This document shows positions 55,408 through 64,000 of a stretch of 64,000 nucleotides of DNA, piece by piece. A program made the position numbers and the translations under genes. Within the stretch, counting starts at the first letter, position 1, and every line of letters starts with the position of its first letter. The notes beneath the pieces were generated by a model. That model ran no database searches and was not told the DNA's origin. It saw only the letters and a list, made by a program, of their open reading frames with translations. Source of the DNA: CAZUGA01 sp964619885. GTDB lineage: Bacteria > Pseudomonadota > Gammaproteobacteria > Methylococcales > UBA1147. The stretch is taken from assembly GCA_964619885.1 (NCBI GenBank), contig CAZUGA010000010.1, forward strand, positions 1-64,000, written 5' to 3'.

Positions 55408-58400
55408 ATGTTGTTAACTTATTTAAGGTGGAGTCAATCGAAGTCCCTGTTCACGATGTTTTTTGCCTTAGTGGTCAGCAACCTTGGCATCTCTCAGATG
55501 GTCAATGCCGGCAGAGCCGTGCAAAATCCCTCCGCACAAACTGCAGCGGAACCGGCGATCACAATTCCGCGCGAGGGACAACTCATTAAGGCTGGTTCAA
55601 TTCGCATTTGCGCGCGCGGCCTTTACAATCACTTCAGAGTGCTTGCCGGTAACCGAGACGTTACCAGCACATTTCGCCGAAAGGGTCGCTTGTGGTGTGC
55701 TCGCTTGCGTCGAGATACCCACGTCGAGGTCGGCTCGAACCGCTTAGTGATCGAGTATCCTTCGTCCGATGGGCCGCGCTACATCGCCCGGACTTTCGTG
55801 ATCGGTGAGCGCGTGCCAGGTTCGTTGCAGCTAATCCCCGAGTCCCTCAGCGATTCTTTGCTACACCTGCGCATTGAAGGGCCTGAAGAACCTTTCGAAG
55901 CAGTGGAGATCAAGCTTAATGGACGCCGGGTCGAAACCGCCGATTGGATCGTCGGTAAACGAACGCCATCCACGCAATGGCCGCTTGGCGCGCAAGGTTT
56001 TTCGGCAATGTTTGGTGCGGATAATGGGCTGAGACACGGGTTCAACCGTCTGAAGGTCACAGCCTACCGTAAAGATGGGAGCTTCGACACGGCCCGCCAC
56101 AAGGTGTTTATCCCGTCGTCGTTTGCGCTAGTGTCGGCCGGTGTAGGAGGAAGAATACCGGTCGGCCGATCAATTGCGTTGGCGGGGAGCGTGAAGCGCC
56201 CGCGTCGCTATTTTCATAGAAAAAAGATTGATTTGCGATGGGAGATCGTCGATGCCCCCGAGGGTTCCACGGCCGAACTCAGCGATCCCCAGGCAACCGA
56301 GCCGACCTTCGTTCCAGACGTCCATGGTTCGTATCGATTCCGGCTCATTGCCCAGGTCGGTTCGCGATCGCTACGCACAACGATGGATGAGACCACGATC
56401 CAAGCGAAGCTGTCGGTTCCACCGATCGGGGCACCCATTACGACGATTACCAAAGACGGCGGAATCTTGGTGGGTGACACTCTCTATCCTCCCGAGGGTG
56501 CCAATCCGTGGGTCCAACTCCTCGTTCTCGATCGACGCACTCTCGAAGTGATCAGTAAAAAGACATTTTCAGCCAGCGGCGGTACGGTATCACTATCCGA
56601 CGTCGAAATCCTCGAAGACCTGGTACAGGAGCAGAATGCCTCCCACCTGGTCGTGGTGAGTGGCGGCGGACGGGCGATCCAATTCGAGCAGGGTTTACCG
56701 GTCGTAGATGCATTGCAAAATATGCTGGATTCCGCCGGAGCACTGTTCGAGCCGAATAGCGGAAGACTATTGGAACACCTCAAGCGGGGAACGTGGTCGC
56801 TGATCGGTGTACCCGGCGTGGCTGGCTCCGGCCATCTCAATCTCTTTGGCCTCGACTACGGACTCAACGCCGGCGACAGCAGCGAACCAGGCGCACTAAC
56901 CGGATACCTTCGAGAGGATGCGTTTGACAACTACGGGTTTGCGTCCGCTGCGTTCGACACGATTGATACGCAGGCATCGGGCTCAACAGCACGCCAAAAC
57001 GTGATCGAAATCGGATCACAAAAGTATCTCTCTGGTCTGCTTGGTGGTGTGGGTTACGCCGGGTTCCATGTCCTAGTCCTCGACAATCGGCTGCAAATGC
57101 TACACAACGAAACCTATCAGATGAACCAGGGTGGGACCAACAACGCAGCACTGGTCAACTCGATGCGATTGTTGCTCGACTCCGTCGCTCCCGGTCACTT
57201 GGTCGTCGTGCAGAGCATCGGCACACCCTTCGGATTCGGACCCAGTTGGGTGGTCGATGGCCCGCTGTTCCGCAACGCGTTTGGCGACAACTACAATATG
57301 ATCGTGCCGCGCGCACCATCGCTGTGGTACGACGCGGCTGGATTTGGGCAGTCACTGGCAGGCGTGATCGGCTCGATCGGCGGGGCGGCCGCCCATGATC
57401 ATTTCGCCGCATTGAACAGCGAGAAACGTACCGACGGATACACCCTGATCGCCTCGATCGGCCAACTGGACGGCTTCGGTTTAGTCACCACCGACCTGGA
57501 ACCGGTCCCCCTGGATCCCGTTTCACATCCGGTTTCGCAGGTCGGCTCGATCGCGAAAAGTACCGCCCGGGTCGTGGGCACGCTTCGCCGCGACCGGCGT
57601 GCGCTATGGCACGTTTTGACACCTGCCGAAAGCAACAGTTTCGAAAACGGAGCCGTCGAAACCGTGCTCTATCAACCCGAAACCGCCTGGCCGCTCTCGA
57701 CCAATACCGATGATAATAACGCCAACTGCTATATTGCATCACAGTTGTTCGCCGGCACAGGATTGACTGACGTTCGAACGGCTTACTATGAGGCCAATCT
57801 GACCGCAGCCGAATGGAATTCCAGACTGCCTGAACTAACCGCACTTGCGTGGAACCCCACCGCGACCTGCCCGTCCACGAACCAAACCTTTACAGAAAGT
57901 GCATTTAACGCAGTAAAATCGCAACTCGAAATCGAATTTAGCAAGGTCGCCGATGTGACCTCGTTGGCCGCCGACTGGACTGCCATCTTCGGTGACGCCA
58001 CGACTACCGGCTACATCGATTTGCAGACCATCGCCCACACGGTTATCGGTAACATCGAACGCATCGATACCTCGGCGCAGGGTACGGTCAAAACCGAGGC
58101 TATCATTTCTGATTCTCTTCAGATTGCCGGCGGCCTATCGTTCGGGATCCCCCCGGCCAGCGCAGCGTTCGGTGCAGCCTCAGGGGTGTTCAGCCTGCTC
58201 GCCGATACCAGCGGAAACGAATCTGGAAGACCCTCGCTCTCACCTCTCGAAACAGAAGTCGCCACACTCGGCCAAAATCTTGTATCTCGGTACCAGGAAG
58301 TCGGCTCGAACCTCAGGCAAATCCAGGCAATTCTTGTCAGCGACTGGGGCAAACTGCAGCAAGCTGACAATTTTACTGCCGCCTGGTCACCCAATAGTGT

Positions 58401-58851
58401 CAAGATGACTAGCACGCTGACACTCAGCTCCAAGCAGGAATTCTATTCTGCCCTCCTTCCGACAGTCTACATCCTCTACTATGTCGCACCCGAGTTCATC
58501 GGTAACAAATTCTTTCCCTGGAACCTTACCTGCCAGGGAAACGGGAGCGCGACGCATCCGTTTGGCCAATCGAACAGGACACCGTCGGCGTGGAGCACGC
58601 CAGTGGTTATTAGCGAGGGGCCCCAACAACCGAGTATCAACTTCCTAGGCATCAACACGGCAGCTGAAATCGACGGCGGGCAACTGAATAGGAATCCGGA
58701 TCGCCCCGACCTTGCTAACATGGGCGGCGATAACCTGTTCCAACCGCTCTCCGCAGATGTTGGAACCGCGCTCGGGATGAATAAGACCACCCTTTTTGCC
58801 GACCCTCGCTTCGTCACCCGGTGGTTTTGGTGCATTGAAATTGAGAATTGA
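55408..58851 (+). CDS. large exported protein with Ig/PKD-like and two ILEI/FAM3-like segments
   Basis: A protein of 1147 residues (1150 if the GTG at 55399 is used; the ATG has better spacing to AGGGG). Residues about 1-35 are a signal peptide. The part to about 240 has beta-rich repeats. Residues about 245-325 read like an Ig/PKD domain (IDLRWEIVDAPEGSTAELSDP then EPTFVPDVHGSYRFRLIAQV). Residues about 352-475 resemble an ILEI/FAM3 fold: GANPWVQLLVLDRRTLEVIS, EDLVQEQNASHLVVVSGGG, LEHLKRGTWSLIGVPGVAG. Residues about 537-705 look like a second copy: GFHVLVLDNRLQMLHNETYQ, LLLDSVAPGHLVVVQSIGTP, TDGYTLIASIGQ. The remainder is unidentified. GC is clearly higher than its surroundings (39 of 60 bases at 57301-57360), suggesting transfer. 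It has no partner genes nearby. Confidence 0.7.
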   Translation: MLLTYLRWSQSKSLFTMFFALVVSNLGISQMVNAGRAVQNPSAQTAAEPAITIPREGQLIKAGSIRICARGLYNHFRVLAGNRDVTSTFRRKGRLWCARLRRDTHVEVGSNRLVIEYPSSDGPRYIARTFVIGERVPGSLQLIPESLSDSLLHLRIEGPEEPFEAVEIKLNGRRVETADWIVGKRTPSTQWPLGAQGFSAMFGADNGLRHGFNRLKVTAYRKDGSFDTARHKVFIPSSFALVSAGVGGRIPVGRSIALAGSVKRPRRYFHRKKIDLRWEIVDAPEGSTAELSDPQATEPTFVPDVHGSYRFRLIAQVGSRSLRTTMDETTIQAKLSVPPIGAPITTITKDGGILVGDTLYPPEGANPWVQLLVLDRRTLEVISKKTFSASGGTVSLSDVEILEDLVQEQNASHLVVVSGGGRAIQFEQGLPVVDALQNMLDSAGALFEPNSGRLLEHLKRGTWSLIGVPGVAGSGHLNLFGLDYGLNAGDSSEPGALTGYLREDAFDNYGFASAAFDTIDTQASGSTARQNVIEIGSQKYLSGLLGGVGYAGFHVLVLDNRLQMLHNETYQMNQGGTNNAALVNSMRLLLDSVAPGHLVVVQSIGTPFGFGPSWVVDGPLFRNAFGDNYNMIVPRAPSLWYDAAGFGQSLAGVIGSIGGAAAHDHFAALNSEKRTDGYTLIASIGQLDGFGLVTTDLEPVPLDPVSHPVSQVGSIAKSTARVVGTLRRDRRALWHVLTPAESNSFENGAVETVLYQPETAWPLSTNTDDNNANCYIASQLFAGTGLTDVRTAYYEANLTAAEWNSRLPELTALAWNPTATCPSTNQTFTESAFNAVKSQLEIEFSKVADVTSLAADWTAIFGDATTTGYIDLQTIAHTVIGNIERIDTSAQGTVKTEAIISDSLQIAGGLSFGIPPASAAFGAASGVFSLLADTSGNESGRPSLSPLETEVATLGQNLVSRYQEVGSNLRQIQAILVSDWGKLQQADNFTAAWSPNSVKMTSTLTLSSKQEFYSALLPTVYILYYVAPEFIGNKFFPWNLTCQGNGSATHPFGQSNRTPSAWSTPVVISEGPQQPSINFLGINTAAEIDGGQLNRNPDRPDLANMGGDNLFQPLSADVGTALGMNKTTLFADPRFVTRWFWCIEIEN

Positions 58852-58913
58852 ACCTGAACAAAGGATTGCTACACAATGAAATGGGATAGTTGGAATACCG
58901 TTTGGAGGATTTG

Positions 58914-59084
58914 ATGTTGGAACGGCATGTTGGTCGACTCCACCGCGATTCTCTGTTGGATCCGCAAACTGACAATAGCGAGCGGCGAGATTTAGAACTG
59001 GAATTAACCGCGGTCGGTGAATATTGCCGCCGTATTTATTTTCAACACGTTATTAGCCATATAAACTACCAAAAATTCTACTAA
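58914..59084 (+). CDS. short hypothetical open frame
   Basis: A 56-codon frame starting at an ATG with a strong GGAGGA five bases upstream; it reads MLERHVGRLHRDSLLDPQ and ends in HVISHINYQKFY. The amino-acid composition does not identify a family. It lies 62 bases after the large exported protein gene and could be co-transcribed, or be a chance or decayed frame. Confidence 0.3.
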   Translation: MLERHVGRLHRDSLLDPQTDNSERRDLELELTAVGEYCRRIYFQHVISHINYQKFY

Positions 59085-59615
59085 ACCCGCCTTATTGGGC
59101 TGGAGATAAATCTACCCGTGTAGATATTACCGCGGCGACCATGCTAAGCGAGTTGACATTGCCGGAATCGAATCCATAGGCGTGGAAAGACATCATCAAA
59201 TTTTCGGCATTGGCCGATTTAGTTAAACCTTGTGACAGCCATCCGACGACCCGATGGATCAGAAAATTATATGATCAACAAAAAATCCATCATGATACTT
59301 CCGATTCGGTGGACCGACTGGCCTAGAATCAATAACCGGTGTCCCTACTGGTGTAGACCGCAGATCAATGCGGGCTAAATTTTGATTACCATCGCAGATA
59401 CCGAAGGATTGAATTTACAGATTGCGCGATCAACAGACTATTAAAATATTGATCTAGAAAGTTTGGCAATATCGGAGTAATTTCGCCAAATATCATTTGC
59501 GGAAATGATTAATCGATCATACCGACACCAACGAACTTAAATCCCGCTTAAAGTGCGTCACCCCTATCCTTTGGATTGTTTTCACACAAGCCAATTAAAG
59601 TTGATATTCTCTTTT
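59085..59615. other. region with a possible broken reading frame
   Basis: No intact gene. From about 59090 to 59326 one plus frame reads protein-like (WAGDKSTRVDITAATMLSEL, then AWKDIIKFSALADLVKPCDS), interrupted by a TAG at 59177-59179. It may be a decayed gene but no family is recognised. From about 59400 the sequence becomes AT-rich toward the next gene. Confidence 0.35.
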
Positions 59616-60233
59616 ATGGAAAAAATTGGGCAAGGTTTACAATTTAATGTTTATTCTTATGGCAGCAAAGTCATTAAAAGACCCACTTCAAAATTTCAAA
59701 TGTGTTCAAAATTATTACTTTGGACTCCAAGCTTGTGGATAAGACCCTTTAAATTAAAAAATGAATTGGTTAAGGAAATACAACGCAGAAAACATTCAAT
59801 TGAAAATATTCAAAGATTGAATATTGATTTGGAATTATTGGGTCACCCCATTTTTAGAAAAAATGAAATCGAGCAAGATTACGTTAATGTCTTGAGAAGT
59901 TATTTGAATGAAGAGTTTAGTCAATCTAAGATTTGGGTCGATAAATTTATTGACTTAATTTTTGAATGTTGGAAATATGGGTTTTCTGAAAATTCTTTTA
60001 ATCTAACGGCAAATAACGGAGTCGATAAATTTGGAAGAGTCGTCATTATTGATATCGGCGAACTTACTTTTGAAAAAAATGATGTTGAAAAAACAATTAA
60101 AATAAGGGGATGGGAAAATAGTTGGTCGTTTTATAGCGATTTAAAAAAAGAGATCAAAGAATATTATCAAGAACAAATGAAGTCCCAATTGACTTTAAAA
60201 AATTTAAATAAATATTGGGGAGTAAAAATATAA
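59616..60233 (+). CDS. AT-rich orphan gene, protein-kinase-like
   Basis: A 205-residue protein from the ATG at 59616; an in-frame ATG at 59553 is less likely. The N terminus MEKIGQGLQFNVYSYGSKVIKRP resembles a glycine-rich loop followed by a lysine strand, and FNLTANNGVDKFGRVVIIDIGEL resembles the catalytic Asn and DFG-like aspartate of kinase/aminoglycoside-phosphotransferase folds. The HRD-type motif is not seen, so activity is doubtful. Base composition is very AT-rich (16 GC of 60 at 59641-59700), unlike all neighbours, which points to foreign origin. No Shine-Dalgarno site is visible. Confidence 0.5.
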   Translation: MEKIGQGLQFNVYSYGSKVIKRPTSKFQMCSKLLLWTPSLWIRPFKLKNELVKEIQRRKHSIENIQRLNIDLELLGHPIFRKNEIEQDYVNVLRSYLNEEFSQSKIWVDKFIDLIFECWKYGFSENSFNLTANNGVDKFGRVVIIDIGELTFEKNDVEKTIKIRGWENSWSFYSDLKKEIKEYYQEQMKSQLTLKNLNKYWGVKI

Positions 60234-60753
60234 CCAACTAATATTTATCGAAATAACTAGGCGCGTAATAACGCGAAATTCATTCTACGCGAGTGGCAAC
60301 TATAAGACTGTAACAAAATCTATGTAACTGCCCATCATTGAACCCGGTAACGGGTAAGGATAGGTACTATGATTAAGAAAGAATTCCAGGCAATTTTCAA
60401 CCCGAAGGAGCCACTCAAAACGGAAATTTAATCTTACTTCGACCCCTATTATTCCTCGCCGATTATCGACCTCGATTATTCTAAAATGACCTTAAGGCTA
60501 AGGCGGCGATCATGCCAGCTCCTGCTGGATGTCGTTGATCAGTTTCTGACATTTGGCTTGCTAAATTGCGTCGAAAATTGACCCAGTATTTGCACTGAAT
60601 TTTGACCCGCCTATTCGAGCCAGATTATGGTTCATTTTTACGGATTAATGTTTTATTTTTTCTCCTTGTTACAGGTTGAATGTCTAAATCGGTAGATGTC
60701 ATTGCCGGTTTCGATAATATGACAATGATGCGTCCCCGAGTTCGATAGAGTCG
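60234..60753. other. mobile-element debris
   Basis: No intact gene. Two copies of TTGACCC (60578-60584 and 60602-60608), 24 bases apart, sit in AAATTGACCCAGT...ATTTTGACCCGCC, a pattern seen at ends of IS21-type elements. A short minus-strand coding end (QKLINDIQQELA) precedes them at about 60509-60556. Together with the IS256 fragment that follows, the stretch looks like remains of insertion events. Confidence 0.4.
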
Positions 60754-60984
60754 GTGTTTGCTACGGTCCGTTTACGAACGACTCGAACGAAAAGCTGTGG
60801 CGACAGAAAAACAACACTGACAACGGCCTACAAATTAATGTCAACTGTCAAGAATAACTGGAATCGACTACGGGGCTATAAATTACTGGCTGATGTCGAT
60901 GAAGGTGTCAAATTCAAAGATGGGGAACGTGTAGAATTGGATCCATTACAGGGTACTACCGAATCAGCCATACACCAGAATTGA
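60754..60984 (+). pseudogene. IS256-family transposase C-terminal remnant
   Basis: The 76-codon frame reads FATVRLRTTRTKSCGDRKTTL and KNNWNRLRGYKLLADVDEGVKFKDGE, the typical end of IS256/Mutator transposases (the WRRLRGF...LADVIEGVKF element). The catalytic DDE part is absent, so this is a fragment of about one fifth of the usual 400-residue enzyme. Next to it lies a RAYT fragment on the other strand. Confidence 0.75.
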
Positions 60985-61491
60985 CTATAGCTCAATAAGT
61001 TCAAGGGTCCAGTCTTTACTTATATTATCATATTTCCGCGCTAAACCATGTTCTTCTACCATAGCGAGATTTAAGCGCCGGATAGTTTGTGAAACCGTGC
61101 AGTAATTGCCAACATTGAATTTTTTAGCAATTTCTGTCAGCCGCATTTGCCCTTGGGTCTGACATAATTTCTCGGCCATCCAACGCACATAATTTCTCGG
61201 CTGACGTCTCCGGACAGACTTTAATATGGTTTGTCTGTCACAGCCAAAATTTTCTTGCACCGATTGGAGAATAGCCTCTACCCCAATCACTGGCCTTGTT
61301 TCTTTCTCGACCCGCTCACCAGAAAGGTCTACACCCACTAGCGCATTTTCTCGAAATAGCTTATCACCCAATATAGCGGACATCCGGCCCGACCCATAAA
61401 ACTTGTCTATTTCACTATCGTTCCCCCTATCCACAAATGTTCGGTACGCTTTGTAGGGACGCTGATTGATACCGCAGTAAATATCGCGTTA
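60985..61491 (-). pseudogene. REP-associated tyrosine transposase (RAYT) C-terminal fragment with DnaA-like domain
   Basis: The minus frame from 61488 (no start codon; first possible start GTG at 61434) to 60985 reads INQRPYKAYRTFVDRGNDSE, IDKFYGSGRMSAILGDKLFREN and then a DnaA-C-like helix-turn-helix, QSVQENFGCDRQTILKS and LTEIAKKFNVGNYCTVSQTIRR. This is the end of the transposase family that fuses a Y1 domain to a DnaA-like domain. The catalytic Y1 histidines and tyrosine are missing, cut by a TAA just upstream, so the gene is a fragment. Confidence 0.7.
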
Positions 61492-61677
61492 AGACGGCTT
61501 AACTTAGTGCCATTCGGGTCTGTCCCTTGTTCTTCTCTACAAATTTTTAGATGCTGTTTATTTTGCGTTTACTCTGGTTCAATATCGGTTGGCGCTCAAA
61601 AAGGCCTTCAATTCCTTTTCGAAAGCATTTTGTATCAAAGTTTTGCAAGCTGGCAATAGCCCCTTTGAAGAGTACGA

Positions 61678-63780
61678 CTATAATCTGGACAAGAATTTCT
61701 TAGCCGTATCCAGTGAAAGCGGATGATAGTACAAAAAACCTTGCACCAAATCGAAATCAACTCTATTAAACCATTCGCAGTTTTGGTCAGAATCAACGTT
61801 CTTCGCGGTCAATGTCAAACCAGCCTGTTTTGCCGATGCAGCCAGAGCTACTAATTTGTGCGTATCATCCGAACTGTCATCAAATTCCGCACAATCGATC
61901 TTGATGCCGTTAAATTGATACTTTTTTAAATCCTCTATTTGAATAGATTGCTTCGCGGGAACTTCCGCTATGATTTTGATCCCAGAAAGTGCCAATTTAT
62001 TCATTTTTTCAAGCAAATTATCCGCGGGATATTGCAATATTCGGGTTGGCACTTCGATCTGTAGATTAACACCAGAAAATTTATTTCGCGCCAGTATAAG
62101 TTCCAGACTGTCGACAAAGCCCGCTTCGCAAATTTTTTCAACCGAAACATTGACTGCTATTCTCAATTCCTTTAGGCCAAACATTGACAAATCGTCAAAA
62201 TCGCTGCAAACCCGTTTTATTACCCAATCGTCAATATGCGGCATCAATCCGTATTCCTGCACCATGGGTAAAAATTCATCTGGAAAAATTAGGCCTTTGG
62301 ACGGATGCTGCCACCGAAGAAAAGTTTCCAGACCGACGACAAGCTTCTCATCCCTACTCATTATCGGCTGGTACGCGAGCAATAATTGATTCAATTCCAA
62401 GACGTCGAATAGAGCCCCCTGATTTGCGTCGTCATTGTCCGACTCATGTTGGGTCGAATAGAAACAATATCCATTTTTACGTCCTTTCTTAACCCTGTAC
62501 ATAGCCGAATCGGCGCGCTCTATAAGGCTGTCTTTAGAATCACCGTCTTTTGGGTACACCGAAACCCCGATACTCGCGGTAATAGAAAAACCTTTTCCAT
62601 CAATAATCAATGGTTTACTAATATTCCCGAGAATTTTATCTGCGATAACTTCGATTTGTTCGATGGACCCAATATGCGGTAGCATCAAAATAAATTCATC
62701 GCCGCCGAATCGGGCTAATGTATCACCGGCTCGCAGTCCGCTGCGCAAACGCTCGGCAAACATCTGTAACACCTTATCACCGGTGCGGTGACCTAAAGAG
62801 TCATTAATCTCTTTAAATCCGTCCAAATCTATGAACATAACAACCAGCAAATGGCCATGACGCTTTGCGTGATCTAATGCTAAATTGAGCCGATCGGTCA
62901 ACAACCACCGATTGGGTAGCCCCGTCAAATTATCGTGATACGCCTGAAAATTGGTTTTGTCTTTGGATTCATTACGCAGTGAAATCTCTCGTGCTACGCC
63001 TAAAGTTCCCCGTTCGGTCTTAGTACCTTTCGCGAAATTCGAATAAACGCCAATAGAATTTAACTCAATATCAACTATGCGAAAATCGGATGCATTAGCA
63101 ACCAAATGACCGCCTTTACCCCTAAGCTTAACCTTTAAATTTCGCGTGGCTCTATCATCCGAACGTCGCTCACTAAACGCATGCTTCGCTGAATCCATAT
63201 CACTTTCGCAAATGATGGTCGTGAAATGTTTACCGACTAGTTCCCCGGTCGCATACCCCAAAAGTGGTTCGACCCGTTTATTGACAAATATGAACTTACC
63301 CGATTTATCCAATAAATAAATGAAATCCGGAAACTGATTTGAGAGATAGCGGTGCAACCGCTCGGATTCTCTAATTTTTTGGTGTAAGACCTTTTTTTGC
63401 TCGCGTAGCATTTGCCTTTTTAAGACATCGGCTACGGTATTGAGAAGCTCGTGAGGATTAAAGGGTTTGCGGATGAACGCAACAGCTTTGTGTTTTAAAG
63501 CGCTGATGGCAGCATCGATATGGTTGTCCCCACTCAACACCACGATCTCGGTGGGCAACCGGCTATTGTTGATGTAGTCCATCACATCATGCCCTGTCAT
63601 GCCGGGCATAATTAGGTCCAATACGCAAAGATCAAATTCTTGACGGCTCAGGCAGTTAATCGCGTCGCCGCCGCACTGGGCAGTTGAGATTGAATAATTT
63701 TTGGGTGCAAATAATTGCCTCAGCGTTTTCAGCATATGAGGCTCATCATCGACGAGCAATATCCGTGGGTTTTGTTCCAT
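61678..63780 (-). CDS. response regulator-PAS-GGDEF protein with degenerate EAL domain
   Basis: A 700-residue protein. Receiver domain 1-120 with VDDEP (Asp11-12), phosphoacceptor Asp55 in CVLDLIMPG and Lys105 in IRKPF. PAS domain about 145-270 (PDFIYLLDKSGKFIFVNKRVEPLLGY). GGDEF domain about 280-440: ARFGGDEFILMLP (GGDEF 359-363) with inhibitory site RAGD at 350-353, so diguanylate cyclase activity and feedback by c-di-GMP are likely. EAL domain about 460-700 is degenerate: GLETFLRW (ETF instead of EAL, 485-487) and AEVPAKQ in place of DDFG, so hydrolysis is not expected. It sits 25 bases after a histidine kinase gene in the same direction and is probably its output partner. Confidence 0.92.
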   Translation of the reverse strand: MEQNPRILLVDDEPHMLKTLRQLFAPKNYSISTAQCGGDAINCLSRQEFDLCVLDLIMPGMTGHDVMDYINNSRLPTEIVVLSGDNHIDAAISALKHKAVAFIRKPFNPHELLNTVADVLKRQMLREQKKVLHQKIRESERLHRYLSNQFPDFIYLLDKSGKFIFVNKRVEPLLGYATGELVGKHFTTIICESDMDSAKHAFSERRSDDRATRNLKVKLRGKGGHLVANASDFRIVDIELNSIGVYSNFAKGTKTERGTLGVAREISLRNESKDKTNFQAYHDNLTGLPNRWLLTDRLNLALDHAKRHGHLLVVMFIDLDGFKEINDSLGHRTGDKVLQMFAERLRSGLRAGDTLARFGGDEFILMLPHIGSIEQIEVIADKILGNISKPLIIDGKGFSITASIGVSVYPKDGDSKDSLIERADSAMYRVKKGRKNGYCFYSTQHESDNDDANQGALFDVLELNQLLLAYQPIMSRDEKLVVGLETFLRWQHPSKGLIFPDEFLPMVQEYGLMPHIDDWVIKRVCSDFDDLSMFGLKELRIAVNVSVEKICEAGFVDSLELILARNKFSGVNLQIEVPTRILQYPADNLLEKMNKLALSGIKIIAEVPAKQSIQIEDLKKYQFNGIKIDCAEFDDSSDDTHKLVALAASAKQAGLTLTAKNVDSDQNCEWFNRVDFDLVQGFLYYHPLSLDTAKKFLSRL

Positions 63781-63805
63781 AATGGAGGAGATCGTCTCCA
63801 GTCGC

Positions 63806-64000
63806 TTAAATTTTCGGTAGCAATACGCGAAAACTTGTACCTTTACCTACTTGTGTTTTGCAATGGATTAGACCGTCAATTTCGGTCACCAGATTTTTAA
63901 CGATAAATAGACCTATTCCGCGCCTTTTTCCCTTGACGCTAATCTTGGGCAAGAATAATTTATCCATGACCTCCTGCGGAATACCTCGCCCCGTATCGGC
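63806..64000 (-). CDS. sensor histidine kinase, C-terminal end
   Basis: The minus frame from the window edge to the TAA at 63808-63806 reads ADTGRGIPQEVMDKLFLPK, RRGIGLFIVKNLVTEI and GTSFRVLLPKI. DTGRGIP is the G1 box and RGIGLFIVK the G2 box of the HATPase domain. Only about 64 codons are inside the window. It precedes the response regulator-diguanylate cyclase gene, so they form a likely two-component pair. Confidence 0.85.
   Translation of the reverse strand, partial: ADTGRGIPQEVMDKLFLPKISVKGKRRGIGLFIVKNLVTEIDGLIHCKTQVGKGTSFRVLLPKI

Overview
The window looks like a chromosome segment of a Gram-negative proteobacterium, most likely a gammaproteobacterium, of medium GC. Evidence is the outer-membrane machinery (TolC/RND triad, OmpA-type lipoproteins, beta-barrel), RNase D, a caa3-type cytochrome oxidase, a lone HpnA-type reductase, glutathione peroxidase and a YiaV/YiaW-like pair. 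No rRNA, tRNA or CRISPR array was recognised, and there is almost no classical transcription regulator; signalling is limited to an EAL/HDOD protein fragment at the left edge and a histidine kinase plus response-regulator diguanylate cyclase at the right edge.

Layout. 0-3 kb: EAL-HDOD fragment, OmpA-like lipoprotein, RNase D. 3.4-4.0 kb: damaged IS30 transposase. 4.3-11.2 kb (minus strand): malic enzyme, an HPPD-like VOC protein, an FMN-binding glutamate-synthase-like protein, a small membrane protein and a ClC channel. 11.5-17.3 kb (plus): tetraheme cytochrome c, cox subunits II-I-III and a DUF1579 protein. 17.6-21.0 kb: hydrolase, DUF3313 lipoprotein, DUF3302/HlyD pair. 21.3-27.8 kb (minus): truncated HIT gene and a complete TolC-adaptor-RND efflux operon. 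28-35 kb: AAHS-type MFS transporter, GNAT and PuuE-type deacetylase, second malic enzyme, DHA2-type MFS. 34.8-39.2 kb: exported flavodoxin-like protein, MarC, CDF zinc exporter divergent from a ZIP transporter, TVP38-type protein.

39.3-43.6 kb is a decay zone: a membrane protein split by an in-frame TAG, an outer-membrane protein with in-frame TAG and TGA, and an arylsulfatase that lost its catalytic core. An AMP ligase within this zone and the formylglycine-generating-enzyme-like gene just upstream of the sulfatase remain open. 44.7-50.5 kb: DUF4345, glutathione peroxidase, AI-2E transporter, FKBP lipoprotein, TAXI-type binding protein and a frameshifted membrane protein. 50.5-51.9 kb is mostly empty. 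51.9-55.0 kb: HpnA-like reductase, His-rich DUF4396 protein and a ZIP-like protein.

55.4-61.5 kb is the accessory part: a GC-rich gene for a roughly 1150-residue exported protein with an Ig/PKD-like segment and two segments resembling the eukaryotic-type ILEI/FAM3 fold, a very AT-rich kinase-like orphan gene, and IS256, possible IS21 and RAYT transposase remnants. 61.7-64 kb: response regulator-PAS-GGDEF-degenerate EAL protein just downstream of a histidine kinase.

The genes suggest aerobic respiration with organic-acid (malate) use, metal and chloride homeostasis, and drug efflux. The several broken genes and IS remnants suggest ongoing gene loss, as in host-associated or niche-restricted lineages; the sequence alone does not settle the lifestyle.
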